DNA of 64,000 nt, taken from contig NC_089591.1 in NCBI RefSeq assembly GCF_019320115.1, positions 61,823,798 through 61,887,797 of the forward strand, written 5' to 3'. Below, piece by piece: positions 58,736 through 64,000 of the stretch. The number at the start of each line of letters is the position of its first letter. Position 1 is the first letter of the stretch. The DNA comes from Miscanthus floridulus (lineage: Eukaryota; Streptophyta; Magnoliopsida; Poales; Poaceae). A program made the position numbers and the translations under genes. The notes beneath the pieces are model-generated. The model was not told the origin of the DNA. It made no database searches and saw only the letters and a list, made by a program, of their open reading frames with translations.

Positions 58736-61136
58736 ACACGCTTTTTATGTTAGGTTAGCCTAAACACAACCCTCAAAATATTTTATTTGTTTTCTTTATC
58801 TACTCGTGACATAAAAATATATTTTATATATACCATTTTAGTGACAAAATTTAATGATCTTCATAATCTATTAGAAAATTAAAGAAGTTGATAGTATAGT
58901 AAATACTAGAAAGTTGTATTGTAGCATTGTAGATGTACTTAGTGCTATTTCTGTGTCATGTGTCCCAAGCATTGCCCAAAATGCGGGTTGGGGCATCTAA
59001 CCCATCATGCCAAAATTCTAAGCATGACACAACTCTCACGTTTACGAGATGCCGGCACCAAGGCCGTTGTACGAAACTAAAAAAATGAGGCCCTGTTAGC
59101 CTAGAAAAAAATAGAACTAAAATAAGATGTACATTGTAATAAGATATGTCAAGAATGGTACCTATGTTGCATAATCTTTACTTAATAGCATCATTCTTTT
59201 AGTGTCTTTGAAATGAAACGATCAAACAAATACTGTTGTGCTTAGCTATATGGGTAATGGTACTGCATACTTGGGGGCCCATGAGAATGGGAGGCCCTGC
59301 GCCGTCGCTCAGCCTGCATAGCCGGCACAACTCAAAATATTTTATATTGTGTCGTGCTTTGGACCATGCAAAAAAAAAAAAAAAAAAAAAAACATGCCAC
59401 GGTCTACTCTCAAGTGGGATGATCCAAGTCCCTGCTCAATATTGGTTGAACGAGAGCGTGTTTGTGCCTTGCCTCGCCGGTGCATACGCAGACCAATGTC
59501 CATATCATGAAACCGCACAAGCGCTTCGCGATCTCCAGTGGATGATGCCATCGTGTTTCGTGCCAATGCGTAGCACAGTGTGGTGTTATCTGGTCATCCT
59601 ATCCTACCCGCCCAACAGAAACAGATAACACGCCGTGGTTTATTCAGTTGGTTTGGCATACGGACGTGGATGGGCCGTGGCCTTGGACCTAGCCCTATGG
59701 TCTTAAGGTGGAAAAAAGAAGTGCCTTTGATCTGTCCGTGTTGAATCTCGGTCTGTGTCGATGGAAGTACTTCTCCTTCAACGAGCCAGCCCATCATGGA
59801 CCACCAATTTTTCACACATGGGATACGTGTTCTTCATTTGTATACCGTGCTTGCAGTTCACGATTGTCGTCACCACGCGCATACGCGTAGCAGGTAGCAG
59901 CAGCTACCTTTCTTTTTTATACAAAAGAAAGAAAAAAAGAGTAGGAGCGAGCGGTACCGCAAGCATAGTACCTTTGCCCATCTGCGAAGCTCGCCGGAAA
60001 CTAATCTGCCGCCCCGCACGTGATCTCAACAGAGAGAGCCCTTTGCATAAACAAATGGAGGTGGAGCCGCGAGTCGTCCGCGACACGGCCACATGGGTAC
60101 GTATGAGCAAGAATGCGTCTTTGATAATAGGCCAATCACCAATCAACGGTACTGGGTGCTACCATTACAGAAGTACTTAAACCCACTAATGACTAAGGCC
60201 CCATTGGCTTCGCTGAAAAAAATTAGTCGAAATATCGATTGATTTGTTACGAGAAAAAAACACTACGGCCGAAAAAACACGCTGTAAAATACGGATTATT
60301 AATTCGGAATTACTACTGGTAGTAGTATATTCCTAGAACATGAGGCTGCAATCATTCCACTGGAACCGAACTGGAATGGCAATTCAGCCCTCGTTTAGTT
60401 GGTCAAACTCGGCGCCGCCGAAATTCATGTAGCGAACTGTAGTGCACTATAACATTTTATTTGTATTTGGTAATAATTGTTCAATCGTTGACTAATTAGG
60501 CTTAAAACGTTCGTCTCGCAAAGTACAACCAAACTGTATAATTAATTTTTGATTTCGTCAACATTTAGTATTTCATACATGTACCGTAAATTTGATGTGA
60601 CGGAGAATCTTCTTTTTAAATAGTGCCAAAGTTTAGATTCTGGGCTAAGGCCCCGTTTAGTTGCCAAAAAATTTTGCATAGTAACTGTCACATCGAATCT
60701 TGCGGCACATGCATGGAGTACTAAATATAGACGAAAAAAAACCTAATTACACAGTTGGTCGAGAAATCGTGAGACGAAACTTTTGAACCTAATTAGTCCA
60801 TAATTAGACAATAATTACCAAATACAAACGAAATGCTACAGTGAGCCAAAATCCAAAAAAAAATTTTGATCTAGACGCACCCTAACTAAACACACACTCA
60901 CCGAGGTTTCGCTGGCCACGCACGACACAGCTCAGGTCATCACTGACTACTGACGCAGGAGTTTGTTGGCATCGGTGACTGACAACCCATCTTCAAACAG
61001 GCTCGGACAGGTACGGACAAGCCATGGCCATGACTTCTCCGTCGCGCCTGTGGCTCATCAGTCATCACGCACCTACCACTCGCACCGTACCGCCGCAGGT
61101 CTGCAGCGGCAGTGCGTGCTCTTTTCTTATTTTTAA
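58736..61136. other. Intergenic DNA with MITE fragments
   Basis: No gene recognised. A run of 23 A (59370-59392) follows a GTCGTGCTTTGGACCATGC motif. MITE-like pieces lie at about 60196-60305 (GGCCCCATTGGCTTCGCTG...) and 60390-60645. Open frames between 59700 and 60180 show no known motif. Confidence 0.4.
60649..60893. mobile_element. MITE of the GGCCCCGTTTAGTT family
   Basis: Starts GGCCCCGTTTAGTTGCCAAA and ends ACGCACCCTAACTAAACAC, with the internal GTCACATCGAATCTTGCGGC and CCTAATTAGTCCATAATTAG blocks that mark this very common grass MITE family. A partial related copy lies just upstream (60390-60645). Confidence 0.6.
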
Positions 61137-62096
61137 GGGTCTGTTTGGTTCGATGAACGGAGTGAGATGAGAACAGAACGAGCCCATTTTTGACGTGTTT
61201 GGTTGAGAGTCGAAGAGGTACTGGAACATCCCACTACAGAATATACCTGGCATACTCGCACAAATCGGGGGCGACCTCGCCCCAGAAAAAAGCGCGGACG
61301 GGGGCGTCCCACTGCGATGGCGTGACCATCGTCTTCAGCCTACAGCGATTTCTCTCTCCTCCGATGTCATTCTTCCTTCTCCGGCGCCGGTCAAGCGAAG
61401 CCGAGCGGTGAGATCCGGCGTAGGCCATCCACCGCCACCGAGATCCAGCACGGGCGAGCTCCGCCCCAGCGCGGCGCAGCCCCAGCTTGAGGACCTCCTG
61501 CGCGACGCGGCGTCCGGCGCGGCCCCAGAGCGTCGCGGATCCGGTCGTCTTCTTCCTCGTGAGATCTGGCTGCCTCGTCTTCCCCGCGCTTGAGCTCGCA
61601 GTTGCCTTGTCCGGGTGGCGCGACGGATTGGGAAAGGGCCGCGCGGTTCAGCGCCACCGCGTGGGTCAACCCTGCGAGCGCGCGAGCGGGATCCGGCCTT
61701 TGTGCCGTGTGGCGGAGCTCGCCGGCGGAGGAAGCGCTCAGTGGCTCGCTGCCGAGCTCGGGGCAGAGGAGGTCCATGGTGATGGGCGGCCGAGCTCGGG
61801 CGGAGGATGGAAGAGGCACGGGGCGAGCGGCGTCGGGAGGAAGAGATAAGGAGAGAGAGAGAGAGGAAGAGATAAGGAGAAGAGAAGGAAAAAGAAAAAA
61901 AAAGAAAAAAAAACCTATAAATGGGTCCCACTTGTCGGTAGCTCATCCCACTTTTTATGTCTCTGAACCAAACATAAAATGGGTCGATTCCGTCCCTCGT
62001 CAACTAAACAGAAAATGGAGCTATCCCGTCCCTGTCCCATCCCATAAATTAGAGACAGGACCGTCCCACTCCACCTTCTCCCAACCAAACGCTACC
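61137..62096. mobile_element. Tourist/Harbinger-like non-autonomous element with GC-rich interior
   Basis: Left end GGGTCTGTTTGGTTCGATGA and right end (reverse complement) GGTAGCGTTTGGTTGGGAGA form an imperfect inverted repeat. Both ends are flanked by TAA (61134-61136 and 62097-62099), the usual PIF/Harbinger target. It is 960 bp, unusually long and GC-rich inside (about 61270-61850), with an open minus-strand frame of low complexity (Arg/Pro/Ser) that matches nothing I recognise. Captured host sequence is possible. A GA-rich run is at about 61845-61900. Confidence 0.55.
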
Positions 62097-62159
62097 TAAG
62101 AGTCGTCGAAAATCGCAGTGGTCTTCTAACTTGTTATCAATATCAACATGTTATTTATC

Positions 62160-62416
62160 ACTCCCTCCATCTTTAAACAGCTTGTGGTCTTCTAACGGGG
62201 CCAATAGAAATCACGCTTTCTAAAGAGTTAAACAATCTTAAGATTGACTACGCACATAAAAAATACTATCTATTTTTAGATCTTCAATTAGTTTTATTAT
62301 AAAATATATTTTATGATTAATTTAGTGATACTTATCATATATCGTCAATAGTAATACTCTATTTTATATATTTGGTTAAAATTCATATAGACTTCCATTT
62401 TCTTTGGGACAAATAG
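62160..62416. mobile_element. Stowaway-like remnant
   Basis: Starts CTCCCTCCATCTTTAAACAG and ends near CTTTGGGACAAATAGAGG. AT-rich interior; right terminus decayed. Confidence 0.4.
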
Positions 62417-62524
62417 AGGATTGAAAAAAATATCAGTACTAACCTTTAGAATAAATTTAGGAAAAAATGAGCACCCATGTTAAATTAATTCCACCCTATC
62501 TATCTAGCTCATCTAGTGCAACAC

Positions 62525-62817
62525 CGAGGGCTGTTAATGATTGGCTCCTTTGCACCAAACACGTTCATCTAATAGCCTAGCTAATTATTAGCTGAGTATC
62601 CAACTAACAACTATCTCACTAGTTGAGTCAAACCAGCTAAGAAAAGCTAATAGTTAGCTAGCTAATGTTAGCTTTGTGCTATTAGCTAGCAAAGTATTAG
62701 TAGCTAATGGATCCAAACATTGTCTAAAAACCTGTTTGAATCCACTAGTGAAATAGTTAAGGTGTTAAAATTGGTACCAGTGAATCTGGACGGACCTGCT
62801 AATGCACCAACTAGCTA
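62525..62817. mobile_element. MITE-like sequence rich in AGCTAGCTAAT
   Basis: Repeated TAGCTAGCTAATGTTAGC-type words, with TTGGATCC/AAACA-type ends. A related block continues after the Stowaway, from about 63149 to 63410, suggesting that one element of this family was split by the Stowaway insertion or that two copies lie side by side. Confidence 0.4.
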
Positions 62818-63146
62818 CTCCCTCGGTCCAAATTATAAGTGGCTTTTACTTTCTTTTACATCAACTTTGCTATGTATCTATCTAGATATATCAAGATACA
62901 TGGCAAAATTAAAAAGAGCGTACCCAGTGCAGAGAGCTCCCGCTCTGTGCGGGGTCTGGGAAAAGGTGTCGGTGGCAAGGCTTAACCTCGTCTGTGCAAT
63001 GCGAGGAGACCGCGACTCGAACCCGAGACCTTCCGGTCACAGGCGGTAAGACTCTACCGCTTGCACCAGGCCCGCCCTTCAGATACATGGCAAAATTGAT
63101 GTATCAAAAGCGTCAAAGCGACCTATAATTTAAAACGGAGAGAGAG
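62818..63146. mobile_element. Stowaway MITE hosting a SINE
   Basis: CTCCCTCGGTCCAAATTATA at the left and ATAATTTAAAACGGAGAGAG at the right are inverted repeats. It is flanked by TA (62816-62817 and 63147-63148). The element is interrupted by the SINE at 62911-63080. Confidence 0.78.
62911..63080 (-). mobile_element. Au-like SINE (tRNA-derived)
   Basis: The minus strand begins GGGCGGGCCTGGTGCAAGCG, with a pol III box A-like TGGTGCAAGCGG (63068-63057) and box B GGTTCGAGTC (63023-63014). It ends CTGGGTACGCTCTTTTT. A perfect 17-bp target duplication, AGATACATGGCAAAATT, flanks it at 62894-62910 and 63081-63097. Sequence and length fit the Au SINE family of grasses. Confidence 0.85.
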
Positions 63147-63148
63147 TA

Positions 63149-64000
63149 TTAGTTAGTGGTATGCTACCTATTAGTTTCACTAGCATGTTTGGAGTTACTA
63201 ATAGTAGCTGCTAATAGGTGTAAAGCATGTATTAGCAACATATTAGTAGGTGAATTCAATCATACCCTTACTAATAATTAGCTAGCTAAATATTAGCTAC
63301 CAGTGATTCAAACGGACTCATGCTAATAATTAACTAGCTAACTATTAGTACTAGTACATTCAAACATACACATGCTAATAATAAAGCCAATGCATCAAGT
63401 TTAGACAACAAGAATACAGCACAATTTTTCAGTTTTCTTGGAATACTGCTATAACCTTCGATGCATCGTTTCTATATAATATACAAAGGACGTATCGTTT
63501 GTTGGGACGTCACAGAGAACACCTAATCTGCATCGTTTTCGCGCAAACCTTTCTTATGACCCGTTCGTTTTTCGTGAGGCAGCGATGGAGAAGCATCGAC
63601 CGAAAGCTCAGATCGTCACACAGAGCTCGCGCTCACCGTTGCTCATGGCAGGCTGTGGGCGCTGCCCTTTCCGTTTGGGCATCTTTTCTCGTGGTGGGTT
63701 CAATTTGAAATGTGCAAAGCAGTGGTCAGGATCAGGGAAGTTCCTTTCTTCAGCACAAGGAAAAATCATGAAGGCTAGCTGCAAAAGAGAAAGAGTACTG
63801 CAACATCTTCAGTAAGGACATGTGGGCAAGCTGTTTACATGTAGCACATTTTAAGATCGGATCGTAATCTTTCTCTAAGTTGCGGATCCATCTTAGCTTG
63901 AGGAGTCAGAACTCTCCTTAAAAACAATCTTATCTTTCCTTGGAGTTTTTCCCGATGTTTTCCCCTCTTTTAATTTCTGAACTTGAGGAAACAACAATAC
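63149..64000. other. Unassigned end of window
   Basis: 63149-63410 holds further AGCTAGCTAAT-type MITE sequence. 63410-64000 shows short open frames with no recognisable product. Confidence 0.3.

Noticed and set aside
59370..59392. Poly(A) tail of a retroposed gene
   Set aside because: No coding sequence, LINE domain or target duplication was found on either side of the A run.
61335..62003. A 222-codon protein gene on the minus strand
   Set aside because: Low-complexity Arg/Pro/Ser composition, other frames equally open, and the whole segment lies inside a TAA-flanked transposon.
62995..63070. A tRNA gene
   Set aside because: Boxes A and B are present, but the sequence continues into a SINE body with a T-rich tail and is flanked by a 17-bp target duplication, so it is a SINE head.

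Overview
This is plant nuclear DNA, most likely from a grass of the panicoid/Andropogoneae type (sugarcane, Miscanthus or sorghum relatives). The evidence is an intron-containing class 3 aldehyde dehydrogenase gene of monocot type, dense Stowaway-like and Tourist-like MITEs, an Au-like SINE, and nested Copia and Ty3/Gypsy LTR retrotransposons. The genus is an inference. Nothing bacterial or CRISPR-like is present.

Layout. 1-1885: low-information sequence with a broken zinc-knuckle ORF. 1886-4057: a Mutator-like element with about 180-bp terminal inverted repeats and a perfect 9-bp target duplication, carrying two damaged F-box/DUF295 genes and their TATA box (a Pack-MULE). 4374-16084: two adjacent direct copies of a 5.85-kb segment, nearly identical. 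12596-23765 (minus strand): a complete nine-exon ALDH3 gene, 488 codons when spliced. Exons 1-3 lie at 23765-23121 and exons 4-9 at 14182-12596. They are separated by an 8.9-kb intron that holds a 5.4-kb Copia element (16496-21854). The tandem duplication left a second, promoterless set of exons 4-9 at 8328-6742.

25945-51489 is a three-level nest. An old, stop-ridden SIRE/Maximus-like Copia element is split in its 5' LTR by a non-autonomous LTR element (26145-42167) with a 44-bp minisatellite. That element is split beside its primer-binding site by a young Tekay/Del-type chromovirus (26566-39948). The chromovirus has 3355-bp LTRs, a 5-bp target duplication and an intact 1512-aa gag-pol. Between its primer-binding site and gag it carries an accessory ORF whose N-terminus copies the histone H3 tail: the first 13 residues after Met are identical, K4 and K9 are kept, and K14, K18 and K23 are replaced by Arg. 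This is the most interesting observation in the window.

51490-58735: unassigned sequence, then a 5'-truncated, degenerate Copia element. 58736-64000: intergenic DNA with MITEs, a Tourist/Harbinger-like element with a GC-rich interior, and an Au-like SINE nested inside a Stowaway MITE. The only apparently functional host gene I can support is ALDH3. The chromovirus is the only element whose main ORF is intact.
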